Positions 17,519 to 27,614 of a stretch of 32,737 nt of DNA are shown piece by piece. How positions within the stretch are numbered: position 1 is the stretch's first letter; each line of letters starts with the position of its first letter. Below the pieces are notes generated by a model, which was given only the letters and a program-made list of their open reading frames with translations, was not told the origin of the DNA and did not search any database. The stretch is from Bacteroidota bacterium (GTDB lineage Bacteria; Bacteroidota; Bacteroidia; Chitinophagales; Chitinophagaceae), in contig CANHLZ010000005.1 in NCBI GenBank assembly GCA_947461595.1, positions 1 to 32,737 of the forward strand, read 5' to 3'. The position numbers and the translations under genes were made by a program.

Positions 17519-18394
17519 TTACAACACGTTTAAAATTTGTTCTTTTGCTTTTTCTAATTCATCTTTCATTAGAATAACCGCTTTTTGTATATCTACATCA
17601 TTGGCTTTTGATCCAGTGGTATTAATTTCTCTGCCCATTTCTTGCAAAATAAAAGATAATTTTTTCCCTTTGGAGGCTTCCGCTTCTTTTAAAATACTTT
17701 TAAAATAAACACAATGATTGGTGAGCCTTACTCTTTCTTCAGAAATATCAATTTTTTCAATATAATAAATAAGCTCTTGCTCCAATCTATTGTTATCATA
17801 CTTATCCACCCCTACATATTGCTCAAGCAATTTTACTAACCCCTCTTTTATTTTTGTTCTACGATTAGGCTCAAATTGCTCCACTAGCGATTGTTGCTTT
17901 TCAATGGCTGCCACCCTTTCTAACAAATCTTTTTCAATACTCTTTCCTTCGTCTTGACGATGCTTAATTAAATTTATTATGGCTTGTTGAAGCAATTCGC
18001 TTAATGAGTTCCATTCCTCATCTGTTAACACTTCATTGCTAGAGGAAACTACATCAGGCATTTTCAACAAAGTACTTAATATATTTTCTTTTTCAATGCC
18101 TAACTCATTAGCCAATTCGATGATAGGCTGATAATAAGATTTGGCCAATTCTTTATTAATACTCACTGGCTTAGCCACTCCATTGGATTTAATAGAAATG
18201 GAACACTCCACACTACCACGAAATAAAGTTTCATTTAATTTATTTCTAATTTCAACTTCATAGGGCTTAAGCAAAGAAGGCATATTTAAACGCAAATCGA
18301 ATTGCTTGCCATTTAAGGACTTTACTTCCACTAAAAATGTTTTGTCTTTAAAAGTGGCTTCGGAACGGCCATATCCAGTCATGGAATGTAACAT
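17519..18394 (-). CDS. yicC: YicC/YloC-family endoribonuclease
   Basis: YicC-family proteins are endoribonucleases implicated in small-RNA turnover and stationary-phase survival in E. coli. The N-terminal signature MLHSMTGYGRSE and VEVKSLNGKQFDLRL are diagnostic, and the C-terminal DUF1732 region has LQEMGREINTTGSKAND. The start is fixed by the signature. At 291 aa it has family length. It heads the compact yicC-gldH-kinase-regulator cluster (one base to gldH), and a promoter-like pair lies just upstream. Confidence 0.95.
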   Translation of the reverse strand: MLHSMTGYGRSEATFKDKTFLVEVKSLNGKQFDLRLNMPSLLKPYEVEIRNKLNETLFRGSVECSISIKSNGVAKPVSINKELAKSYYQPIIELANELGIEKENILSTLLKMPDVVSSSNEVLTDEEWNSLSELLQQAIINLIKHRQDEGKSIEKDLLERVAAIEKQQSLVEQFEPNRRTKIKEGLVKLLEQYVGVDKYDNNRLEQELIYYIEKIDISEERVRLTNHCVYFKSILKEAEASKGKKLSFILQEMGREINTTGSKANDVDIQKAVILMKDELEKAKEQILNVL

Positions 18395-18418
18395 AGTAAT
18401 ACCTGTTTAAATAGTGAA

Positions 18419-18446
18419 TAAAGGTATTAAATAATAGGCAAGCAAA
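18419..18446 (-). promoter_or_regulatory. Promoter of the yicC-gldH-kinase-regulator cluster
   Basis: On the minus strand TTTG (18446-18443) is followed after 16 bases by TACCTTTA (18426-18419), one base off TAnnTTTG and with the same spacing as the peptidase promoter. The -7 ends 24 bases before the yicC ATG. One half of a 7-bp inverted repeat, TAATACC at 18397-18403 and GGTATTA at 18423-18429, overlaps the -7 element and could be a protein-binding site. Confidence 0.45.
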
Positions 18447-18454
18447 AGCATTTT

Positions 18455-19195
18455 TTAGAAATCGATTCCCACCCAATTCTTTTTACGGAGCTGGTATTGC
18501 TCAAAGTCAAAACTATATAACTTACCTGGGCGATGGTTTACCTGCTGTTCCATTTCATTGGTATCAATTAAAAAGCCCATACTGGCAAATTTTTTTCTAA
18601 AATTTCGACGATCTAATTTGGTGTCTAAAATAGCCTCATATACATTTTGCAATTGCCTTAATGAGAATTGCTCAGGCAATAAATTTAATGCCAAAGGATG
18701 CTCTTGTATACGCTTCTGCAACCAACTATAGCAGCATTCTAGTATTTCTTTATGGTCAAAAGCCATTTCCTTAATTTGTTGCAGCGGATACCACTTTAAT
18801 TCATTGTCTGTTATTTCTAAAGAGTGATGTTTACTATTTAAAAGCGATGCGTAGACCGTTGTAACTACCCTACCTCCAGGATGCCTATTGGGTTGACTAA
18901 AAGTTTGCACTTGTTCTAAATACACTTTTTTCATACCCGTTCTTTCCAGTAAGACCCTATTGGCTGCAGAAGGTAAATCTTCATTAGAATTTACCTTATC
19001 TCCTAATAAGGACAATTTACCTTTGAAATGGTCTAAATCGCTCTTAATTAACAAAACTTGTAAGGTATTTTCCTCAAAACCAAATAGGACACAATCTACA
19101 GTCAAAGGCACTTTTGGATAAGACTGTACCAATTGAACCGCATCTTTATTCCCTATGGGACTTATTGCAGAGATGGTTTTATTCGTATTGGGCAT
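18455..19195 (-). CDS. NUDIX-fold protein with C-terminal winged helix (NrtR/AraR-like regulator)
   Basis: A NUDIX domain (about 28-165) joined to a winged helix (about 175-246, LRQLQNVYEAILDTKLDRRNFRKK). This is the architecture of NrtR and of the Bacteroides arabinose regulator AraR. The catalytic NUDIX box, GX5EX7REUXEEXGU, is badly degraded: the segment reads DKVNSNEDLPSAANRVLLERTG, lacking the first Gly and the central Glu residues. It therefore probably binds a nucleotide-sugar or sugar ligand and regulates transcription rather than hydrolysing. No sugar-use or NAD gene lies next to it; the neighbours are yicC (downstream) and ligA (divergent). Confidence 0.85.
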   Translation of the reverse strand: MPNTNKTISAISPIGNKDAVQLVQSYPKVPLTVDCVLFGFEENTLQVLLIKSDLDHFKGKLSLLGDKVNSNEDLPSAANRVLLERTGMKKVYLEQVQTFSQPNRHPGGRVVTTVYASLLNSKHHSLEITDNELKWYPLQQIKEMAFDHKEILECCYSWLQKRIQEHPLALNLLPEQFSLRQLQNVYEAILDTKLDRRNFRKKFASMGFLIDTNEMEQQVNHRPGKLYSFDFEQYQLRKKNWVGIDF

Positions 19196-19298
19196 AATAA
19201 TGGGGTCACCTAAATCGTGAGTAAGTTCTGGCTTTAGAAAAATAAAAAATTCAGAACTAAAAATACGAAATAAAAGAATAAAACAATTTGTATTTTAG

Positions 19299-21572
<2,274 letters not shown>

Positions 21573-21586
21573 ATAAACAACAAAAA

Positions 21587-22585
21587 CTAAATAATCCCCT
21601 TACTTGCTAGATATTCCGCAATCTGCACCGCATTGGTAGCAGCACCTTTACGTAAGTTATCGCTCACAATCCACATGTTTAAAGTTTTTGCTTGAGTTTC
21701 ATCGCGGCGTAAACGGCCCACAAAAACCTCGTCTTTTTCATGCGCCCATAAAGGCATTGGATAAAATTGTTCCGCATCATTTTGTTGAACTACTACCCCT
21801 GGTGCTGCTGCCAGTTCGGCGATCAATTCCTTCAAATCAAATTCATTTTCAAATTCTACATTCACACTCTCACTGTGCCCCCCCATCACCGGAATACGAA
21901 CAGTGGTCGCGGTTACTTTAATGCTATCATCTTGCATGATTTTGCAAGTTTCTTTGACCATTTTCATTTCTTCTTTGGTATAGCCGTTTTCTAAAAAAAC
22001 ATCAATTTGCGGTATCGCATTTAAATCAATAGCATATTTGTAAGCCATGTCTTCGGTTGCTACCTTAGCTCCTTTTCTTTCTTCCATTAATTGATCAACT
22101 GCTTTTTTACCGGTACCAGTGACACTTTGATAAGTACTTACTATCACTCTTTTAATTGTATATTTTGCGTGCAAAGGTTGCAAAGCCACTACCATTTGAA
22201 TGGTTGAACAATTCGGATTGGCAATAATTAAATCTTCGGCAGTTAATACATTTGCATTTACTTCTGGCACTACCAATTTTTTAGTAGGGTCCATTCGCCA
22301 TGCAGAAGAATTATCAATCACCCGAATACCTGCTGCTGCAAATTTTGGCGCCCACTCCAAGGAAGTGCTCCCACCTGCAGAAAAAATAGCCACTGCTGGT
22401 TTGGCCGCAATACCTTCCTCCATGCCTACTATTTTAAAGGACTTGCCTTTAAAGCTAACTTCCTTACCAACAGAACGGGCAGAAGCCACTGGAATTAACT
22501 CAGTTACTGGAAAATTCCTTTCAGCTAGTACTTGTAACATTTTTGTGCCCACTAGCCCAGTGGCACCAACTACTGCAACTTTCAT
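21587..22585 (-). CDS. asd: Aspartate-semialdehyde dehydrogenase
   Basis: Reduces aspartyl phosphate to aspartate semialdehyde, the branch point to lysine and diaminopimelate, threonine, methionine and isoleucine. It has the NADP-binding loop VGATGLVGTKM (residues 6-16), the catalytic cysteine C126 in NPNCSTIQ, the TYQSVTGTGKKA region and the His-containing MGGHSESVNVEF. Length (332 aa) and the fold-ending VSDNLRKGAATNAVQIAE are typical. It is preceded by an intrinsic-terminator hairpin ending only 20 bases upstream of the ATG, and an apparent Lys/Thr-rich leader ORF (separate entries). No other genes of the pathway are adjacent. Confidence 0.97.
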   Translation of the reverse strand: MKVAVVGATGLVGTKMLQVLAERNFPVTELIPVASARSVGKEVSFKGKSFKIVGMEEGIAAKPAVAIFSAGGSTSLEWAPKFAAAGIRVIDNSSAWRMDPTKKLVVPEVNANVLTAEDLIIANPNCSTIQMVVALQPLHAKYTIKRVIVSTYQSVTGTGKKAVDQLMEERKGAKVATEDMAYKYAIDLNAIPQIDVFLENGYTKEEMKMVKETCKIMQDDSIKVTATTVRIPVMGGHSESVNVEFENEFDLKELIAELAAAPGVVVQQNDAEQFYPMPLWAHEKDEVFVGRLRRDETQAKTLNMWIVSDNLRKGAATNAVQIAEYLASKGII

Positions 22586-22605
22586 TTTGTTTATTTTATT
22601 AATTT

Positions 22606-22635
22606 AAAAAGCCTCCCAATTTCTTGGAAGGCTTT
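22606..22635 (-). terminator. Intrinsic terminator directly upstream of asd (possible attenuator)
   Basis: As minus-strand RNA, AAAGCCUUCCAA and UUGGGAGGCUUU form an unbroken 12-bp stem with one G-U pair and a GAAA tetraloop, followed by further U residues. On the plus strand the G-U becomes a C-A mismatch, so the hairpin is tuned to minus-strand transcripts. It lies downstream of the PfkB gene and its stem ends about 22 bases before the asd ATG, leaving no room for a TAnnTTTG promoter in between. It may simply end pfkB transcription, or act as an attenuator for asd. Confidence 0.75.
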
Positions 22636-22676
22636 CTGAATATATTTTTAGCATACAAACAATCAGCACCTTCCTA

Positions 22677-22721
22677 TTACAGGGGTTTCATAATTTGTTT
22701 TGTATGTTTATATTTTGTCAT
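22677..22721 (-). CDS. Putative asd leader peptide, 14 codons
   Basis: ATG to TAA encodes MTKYKHTKQIMKPL, followed at once by a second in-frame stop, TAG. Of the 13 residues after the start, eight are Lys (4), Thr (2), Met (1) or Ile (1), all products of the pathway that Asd feeds. It ends 41 bases before the terminator stem upstream of asd. GGAAGG just after the stop can pair with CCUUCC in the 5' arm of that terminator. This fits the layout of a translation-coupled attenuation leader. The region is AT-rich, which raises Lys content by chance, so the call is a hypothesis. Confidence 0.4.
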   Translation of the reverse strand: MTKYKHTKQIMKPL

Positions 22722-22757
22722 GTCGTGAACGAAATTAAATCGAATCCAATGAATCAC

Positions 22758-22783
22758 CAAATTTATACTAATTCAATATCAAA
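22758..22783 (-). promoter_or_regulatory. Candidate promoter for the asd leader
   Basis: On the minus strand TTTG (22783-22780) precedes TAAATTTG (22765-22758), a full -7 match, with a 14-base spacer that is shorter than usual. It overlaps the last codons of the PfkB gene. A transcript from here would contain the 14-codon ORF and the terminator hairpin before asd. Confidence 0.35.
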
Positions 22784-23683
22784 ATTAACCAGCTGAACGA
22801 ACGATTGTATGCGTTCTTTAATATCCAATTCATTAATTTCAGTTAATCGTTGTGTTCCAAATTTTTCTACACAAAAACTTGCCAAAGCACTACCTACAAT
22901 GATAGCTGACTTCATATTATTGAAAGAGAAATCTTTAGTTTTTGCTAAATGTGCAACAAAGCCGCCCGCAAAGGTATCTCCAGCACCTGTAGGATCAAAT
23001 ACATCTTCTAATGGTAAGGCAGGTGCAAAAAATACTTCTGATTTATGAAATAAAAGCGCTCCATGTTCCCCTTTTTTTATAATTAAAAACTTAGGTCCCA
23101 TCGCCATAATTTTTTTGGCTGCTTTCACTAAGCTATACTCTCCACTTAATTGACGTGCTTCACTATCATTCACCATTAAAACATCTACCAAACTTATAGT
23201 ATGTAATAAGTCATCCATCATTACTTCCATCCAAAAATTCATCGTGTCCATTACGATTAATTTAGGACGATTTTTCATTTGCTTAATCACACTACTTTGT
23301 ACCCCTGGCACTAAATTACCCAACATTAAAATTTCACAGTCCTGGTAACTATCTGGCACAACAGGTTGAAAATTTTCCAATACATTTAATTGCGTCTCCA
23401 CGGTATCTCGGGTATTCATATCTAAATGATACTTCCCACTCCAGAAAAATGTTTTTTCATCTTTTTTTATTTGTACCCCTTCTAAATTTACACCTCGAGC
23501 AGCTAGCGCGTCTAATTCAGATTGAGGAAAATCACCTCCAACAATAGAAATTTGCTTCACCGTAGTGAAGTTGGAAGCGCACCATGCAATATAAGTAGCC
23601 GCTCCACCAATTATCTTATCGCTTTTCCCAAATGGGGTTTCAATGGCATCAAAGGCCATGGATCCTACAACTACTAATGACAT
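22763..23683 (-). CDS. PfkB-family sugar/nucleoside kinase
   Basis: Cytoplasmic ribokinase-fold enzyme that phosphorylates a sugar or nucleoside with ATP. The start MSLVVVGSMAFDAIETPFG and the GGAATYIAW substrate loop mark the N-terminus. The PfkB signature 2, DPTGAGDTFAGGF (about residue 236), carries the catalytic Asp and the anion hole. Signature-like KKGEHGALL is also present. The exact substrate cannot be told; adenosine-like nucleosides or sugars are possible. Length (306 aa) is normal. It is followed by the terminator before asd and preceded by a 200-base gap to the divergent TetR gene. Confidence 0.9.
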   Translation of the reverse strand: MSLVVVGSMAFDAIETPFGKSDKIIGGAATYIAWCASNFTTVKQISIVGGDFPQSELDALAARGVNLEGVQIKKDEKTFFWSGKYHLDMNTRDTVETQLNVLENFQPVVPDSYQDCEILMLGNLVPGVQSSVIKQMKNRPKLIVMDTMNFWMEVMMDDLLHTISLVDVLMVNDSEARQLSGEYSLVKAAKKIMAMGPKFLIIKKGEHGALLFHKSEVFFAPALPLEDVFDPTGAGDTFAGGFVAHLAKTKDFSFNNMKSAIIVGSALASFCVEKFGTQRLTEINELDIKERIQSFVQLVNFDIELV

Positions 23684-23846
23684 GTTTTATAATTTAATTT
23701 TCAGCTGCGAAACTACGATTTTTACTGCTAAGTAGATTTTAGAATCAGAAACTAACCAGCATTTGTTCTAAGTGGTTGATAATCAAAAAACTAACAAAAT
23801 AGCTCCTTTTTTAAAATTAGTCCCCTTTTTTAAAGAAATAATTCTA

Positions 23847-23864
23847 TAATTTTGTACTAACAAA
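23847..23864 (+). promoter_or_regulatory. -7 element and overlapping palindrome upstream of the TetR gene
   Basis: TAATTTTG (23847-23854) is a perfect TAnnTTTG match 29 bases before the TetR ATG. The palindrome TTTGT-ACTA-ACAAA (23851-23864) overlaps its end, where a TetR repressor could bind and autoregulate. Its right-hand nine bases, ACTAACAAA, recur at 23790-23798, and a near copy of the left half, TTTGTTCTAA, lies at 23762-23771. No good -33 element is seen. Confidence 0.4.
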
Positions 23865-23883
23865 TTACCAATTTTATAGTTAT

Positions 23884-24480
23884 ATGGCCAGAATTAAAAC
23901 GGAGAAAAACGGATCAAGAAAAGATGTAATTGTTAGTAAAGCAGCGACTCTTTTTAGAGAAAAAGGATATAAAGCAGCAAGTATGCGTGATTTAGCAGAG
24001 GCTGTAGGGGTAGAAGCCGCAAGCTTATACAATCATATCAAATCAAAAAGCGAATTACTCCATGAATTGGTTTTTAATGTAGCCAATAGATTTGTATTAA
24101 AGATGGATGAGATTGAATCAGAACCCATCAGCTCTCTTCAAAAAATGGAAAAATTATTACGCTTTCACATCAGCGAAATGATCAATAGTTACGAGGAAGT
24201 ATATGTAAGTGATAGAGAATGGAAACATTTGTCTGATCCGTATTTATCGAATTTTCAAAATCAACGAAGAGTATACCGCAAAAGGATTGCAGCGATTATT
24301 GAAGAAGGTATTAGAAATAAAGAAATCAAAGCCATTGACGCACCAACCGTTGTATTAATATTTTTACACGCAGTAAGTGGTATTGAAAGTTGGCATAGAT
24401 CTACCAAAAAAATAAGCGCTTCCGAATTAGAACAAAACATGGTCGCTATTTTAATTGATGGATTAAAAGCCAATAAATAA
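23884..24480 (+). CDS. TetR/AcrR-family transcriptional regulator
   Basis: Ligand-responsive repressor. The N-terminal helix-turn-helix (about 14-60) reads ATLFREKGYKAASMRDLAEAVGVEAASLYNHIKSKSELL, a textbook TetR domain. The C-terminal ligand domain (about 75-198) is all-helical and gives no clue to its ligand. The 198-aa length is typical. A palindrome overlaps its own -7 element, which suggests autoregulation. The gene is not tightly linked to an obvious target: the divergent PfkB gene is 200 bases away and obg lies 149 bases downstream. Confidence 0.92.
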   Translation: MARIKTEKNGSRKDVIVSKAATLFREKGYKAASMRDLAEAVGVEAASLYNHIKSKSELLHELVFNVANRFVLKMDEIESEPISSLQKMEKLLRFHISEMINSYEEVYVSDREWKHLSDPYLSNFQNQRRVYRKRIAAIIEEGIRNKEIKAIDAPTVVLIFLHAVSGIESWHRSTKKISASELEQNMVAILIDGLKANK

Positions 24481-24604
24481 AATTTTCGCATTTTTTATTA
24501 CTTACCTACTTAGCAAGCAGTTTTTTAATTCAATTCAGCAAAGCTTTTGCAGATAGTGTTGAATGAGTTACTATAATAATCCTGCTTTAGCCACCAGATT
24601 TAGT

Positions 24605-24612
24605 TAACTTTG
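24605..24612 (+). promoter_or_regulatory. -7 element of obg
   Basis: TAACTTTG matches TAnnTTTG in full and ends 17 bases before the obg GTG start. A TTTA at 24586-24589 is a weak -33 candidate. Its presence downstream of the TetR gene suggests that obg has its own promoter. Confidence 0.4.
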
Positions 24613-24629
24613 CCATTCATTACAACAAA

Positions 24630-25631
24630 GTGTCAGAAAGAAACAATTTTATAGATTACATCCGTATTTTTTGCCATAGTGGACATGGGGGTGCAGGATG
24701 CAAGCACTTTTTACGCAATAAATTAACTGCCAAAGGAGGCCCAGATGGTGGGGATGGTGGCCGTGGAGGTCATATCATACTTAGAGGGAATGCTCAACTA
24801 TGGACCTTACTGCATCTACGCTATTATAAAAATGTAATCGCAGATGATGGTGAAAATGGAACAAAAAATAAGTGTACCGGCAAAGATGGTCAAGATATTA
24901 TCATAGAAGTACCTTTGGGGACCATAGCTAGAGATGAGCTTACAGGGAAAGTGGAAGCAGAAATTTTAAAGGACGGTCAAGAAGTGATATTGGTCAAAGG
25001 GGGTCGAGGGGGCTTAGGCAATAGCAATTTTGCTACCCCTACACAACAGGTACCCGAATATGCTCAACCTGGAGAAGATGGAGTAGAAGGCTGGAAAAAC
25101 ATTGAATTAAAAGTATTGGCCGATGTGGGATTGGTTGGATTTCCTAATGCAGGTAAATCGACTTTACTTTCGGTGATAACCGCCGCTAAACCTAAAATTG
25201 CCAATTACGCATTTACCACTTTAACGCCTCAATTAGGCATGGTAGAATACCGTAATAACCTATCTTTTTGTATTGCAGATTTGCCAGGTATTATCGAAGG
25301 TGCTGCAGAAGGCAAAGGTTTGGGACATCGATTTTTAAGACATATTGAACGCAATGCAGTTTTACTATTTTTAATTCCTGCAGATTCAAATGATCACAAA
25401 AAAGAATTTGAAATTTTAAAAAACGAATTAGAACAATTCAATCCAGAGTTGCTTCAAAAAGAATTTATCATTGCCATTAGCAAATCTGATTTGCTAGATC
25501 AAGAGTTAACGGATGCTATTACCAAAGAGCTTCCTAAAAACATTCCTCATATTTTTATTTCCTCTGCCACTCAAAAAAACTTAGTAGAACTAAAAGATAT
25601 TTTGTGGAAGGCCTTGAACAAGCCCATCTAA
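24630..25631 (+). CDS. obg: GTPase Obg (CgtA)
   Basis: Essential GTPase that acts in late 50S ribosome assembly and stress signalling. The glycine-rich Obg domain (1-160) contains [14 protein letters not shown] and [11 protein letters not shown]. The G domain has G1 [10 protein letters not shown]3 DLPGI and a G4 that reads SKSDL rather than NKxD, plus G5 ISSA. The start is GTG ([14 protein letters not shown]), where Obg homology begins. At 333 aa it lacks the extra C-terminal OCT domain of some firmicute proteins. A strong terminator follows. Confidence 0.96.
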   Translation: MSERNNFIDYIRIFCHSGHGGAGCKHFLRNKLTAKGGPDGGDGGRGGHIILRGNAQLWTLLHLRYYKNVIADDGENGTKNKCTGKDGQDIIIEVPLGTIARDELTGKVEAEILKDGQEVILVKGGRGGLGNSNFATPTQQVPEYAQPGEDGVEGWKNIELKVLADVGLVGFPNAGKSTLLSVITAAKPKIANYAFTTLTPQLGMVEYRNNLSFCIADLPGIIEGAAEGKGLGHRFLRHIERNAVLLFLIPADSNDHKKEFEILKNELEQFNPELLQKEFIIAISKSDLLDQELTDAITKELPKNIPHIFISSATQKNLVELKDILWKALNKPI

Positions 25632-25680
25632 TTATTGCAAAGAAAAAAAATACTGAAAGAAAAATTAGACTAACATAATT

Positions 25681-25714
25681 TAAAAAGCCCCCCGATGTTT
25701 CGGGGGGCTTTTTA
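25681..25714. terminator. Strong bidirectional terminator between obg and typA
   Basis: TAAAAAGCCCCCCGA and TCGGGGGGCTTTTTA form a perfect 15-bp stem with a TGTT loop and T-runs on both strands. It lies between the convergent ends of obg and typA and should stop transcription from both sides. Confidence 0.95.
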
Positions 25715-25734
25715 ATAAGTCATCAGAAAAATAT

Positions 25735-27537
25735 TTAATTCGATGCCGCCTTAGTGGCTTTGCTTCGGTTGTTTTCGTCTAAAATAGATTTACGCATACG
25801 AACCGATTTTGGTGTTACTTCAATACACTCATCAAATTGAATGTATTCCATACACTCTTCTAAAGTGTATTGCACTTTAGGAGTAATACGTACGCTATCA
25901 TCAGAACCACTCGCACGGTGGTTGGTTAATTTTTTCATCTCCACAGCATTGATATTTAAATCACCTGGCTTAATATGCTCAGCCAATACTTGTCCTGCAT
26001 AAATTTCTTCACCTGGTTCTATAAAGAAACGACCTCTGTCTTGTAATTTATCAATAGAATAAGCAGTGGTTAATCCAGAAAACTTCGCCACCAATACGCC
26101 ATTGCTTCTTCCAGGAATAGGTCCTTTCCAAGGCTTGTATTCGCTAAAACGGTGGGCCATTACAGCTTCACCAGCAGTTTGGGTGAGCATTTGAGAACGT
26201 AGACCAATCAATCCTCTTGAAGGAATGTCAAATTCCAAATGTTGAATGGTTCCTTTGGTTTCCATAATTAACATCTCCCCTTTCTTTTGGGTAACCAAGT
26301 CAATTACTTTACCGCTATAATCTGATGGAACATCCACTACTAATATTTCAAATGGCTCATTTTTTCTGCCATCAATATCTTTTACCAATACTTGAGGATT
26401 ACCAACTGTTAATTCATATCCTTCGCGACGCATGGTTTCCACTAATACCCCTAAGTGTAAAATACCACGACCGAATACCAAGAAACTATCTGCACTATCT
26501 GTTTCTTCTACACGCAAAGCCAAATTCTTTTCTGTCTCTTTCATTAAACGATCACGTATGTGACGAGAAGTTACAAACTTACCTTCCTTACCGAAGAAAG
26601 GAGAGTTATTAATACTAAAGGTCATACTCATCGTAGGTTCATCAACACTAATTACGGGTAATGCTTCTGGATTTTCAGGATCAGCAATGGTATCACCAAT
26701 ACTAAAATCATCTAACCCTACCACAGCACATAAATCACCAGAAACGACTTCTGATACTTTACGCTTGCCCATTCCTTCAAAGACGTATAATTCTTTTACT
26801 TTATTTTTCTTTAAACTTCCGTCTGCTTTTACTAGTACAATATTTTGTCCTTCCTTAATAGTGCCTCTTTCTACTTTACCAATGGCAATACGACCTAAGA
26901 AAGATGAATAATCCAATGAAGTAATTTGCATTTGTGTATGCCCATCTTTTACATCTGGTCCTGGTACATATTTCAAGATACCATCCATTAAAGGAAATAT
27001 ATCTTCACATTGCGTTAAGCTATCATTGAACCAACCATTTTTTCCACTACCATAAAAAGTAGGGAAATTTAATTGTTCTTCGGTGGCATCTAAATTGAAA
27101 AATAATTCAAAAACTGCATCGTGCACTTCGTCAGGACGGCAGTTTTCTTTATCTACTTTATTGATAATTACAATTGGTTTCAAATTCAATTGCAATGCTT
27201 TTTGTAATACGAAACGAGTTTGAGGCATAGGGCCTTCAAAAGCGTCTACTAACAAACAAACCCCATCAGCCATTTTCAAAACACGTTCTACTTCACCACC
27301 AAAGTCAGAGTGACCCGGGGTGTCAATTACGTTAATTTTAACTCCGTTATAGGTAACAGATGCGTTCTTACTTAAAATGGTGATTCCTCTTTCACGTTCA
27401 AGCTCATTGCTATCCATGATCAAGTCTCCAGTTTCCTGGTTATCTCTGAATACTTTTGTAGCGTGTAAAATACGGTCTACCAGGGTGGTTTTGCCGTGGT
27501 CAACGTGAGCGATAATAGCGATGTTTCTAATTTCCAT
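25735..27537 (-). CDS. typA: Ribosome-associated GTPase TypA/BipA
   Basis: Translation-factor GTPase that binds ribosomes and supports growth under stress. G1 AHVDHGKTT, G2 RERGITI, G3 DTPGHSDF and G4 NKVDKENCRP are all present, followed by EF-G-like beta-barrel domains and the BipA-specific C-terminal domain (SIDKLQDRGRFFIEPGEEIYAGQ). The ORF track starts at 27573 with MKQCTFAASKQY, but I place the start at the second Met (MEIRNIAIIAHVDHGKT, base 27537). Family homology begins there, and a -7 element TACCTTTG lies between the two candidate starts. This gives 600 aa, the usual length. Confidence 0.95.
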   Translation of the reverse strand: MEIRNIAIIAHVDHGKTTLVDRILHATKVFRDNQETGDLIMDSNELERERGITILSKNASVTYNGVKINVIDTPGHSDFGGEVERVLKMADGVCLLVDAFEGPMPQTRFVLQKALQLNLKPIVIINKVDKENCRPDEVHDAVFELFFNLDATEEQLNFPTFYGSGKNGWFNDSLTQCEDIFPLMDGILKYVPGPDVKDGHTQMQITSLDYSSFLGRIAIGKVERGTIKEGQNIVLVKADGSLKKNKVKELYVFEGMGKRKVSEVVSGDLCAVVGLDDFSIGDTIADPENPEALPVISVDEPTMSMTFSINNSPFFGKEGKFVTSRHIRDRLMKETEKNLALRVEETDSADSFLVFGRGILHLGVLVETMRREGYELTVGNPQVLVKDIDGRKNEPFEILVVDVPSDYSGKVIDLVTQKKGEMLIMETKGTIQHLEFDIPSRGLIGLRSQMLTQTAGEAVMAHRFSEYKPWKGPIPGRSNGVLVAKFSGLTTAYSIDKLQDRGRFFIEPGEEIYAGQVLAEHIKPGDLNINAVEMKKLTNHRASGSDDSVRITPKVQYTLEECMEYIQFDECIEVTPKSVRMRKSILDENNRSKATKAASN

Positions 27538-27554
27538 GTACTGTTTTGAGGCTG

Positions 27555-27562
27555 CAAAGGTA
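27555..27562 (-). promoter_or_regulatory. -7 element of typA
   Basis: The minus strand reads TACCTTTG, a full TAnnTTTG match, ending 18 bases before the chosen ATG. It lies inside the N-terminal extension of the ORF track, which argues against the longer start. The nearest TTTG upstream (27590-27587) is 24 bases away, slightly too far for an ideal -33. Confidence 0.45.
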
Positions 27563-27614
27563 CATTGTTTCAACTCCTAAAAAAAACAAAAGGGAGAAAT
27601 TGGAATAATAAGAT

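Noticed and set aside
16058-18394. Phage, defence or CRISPR system within the minus-strand block.
   Set aside because: All genes match ordinary core or regulatory families; there are no spaced direct repeats, nuclease-effector pairs or integrase.
22200-22607. 135-aa plus-strand ORF antisense to asd.
   Set aside because: Shadow of the strongly conserved asd coding frame; it has no recognisable domain.
22586-22762. Lysine or other metabolite riboswitch upstream of asd.
   Set aside because: The leader is too short and I see none of the multi-helix core of a lysine riboswitch; the leader ORF plus terminator explains the region better.
27538-27573. Upstream start for typA in the ORF track (adds MKQCTFAASKQY).
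   Set aside because: TypA homology begins at MEIRNIAIIAHVDHGKT, and a -7 element TACCTTTG lies inside the extension, so transcription probably starts downstream of it.
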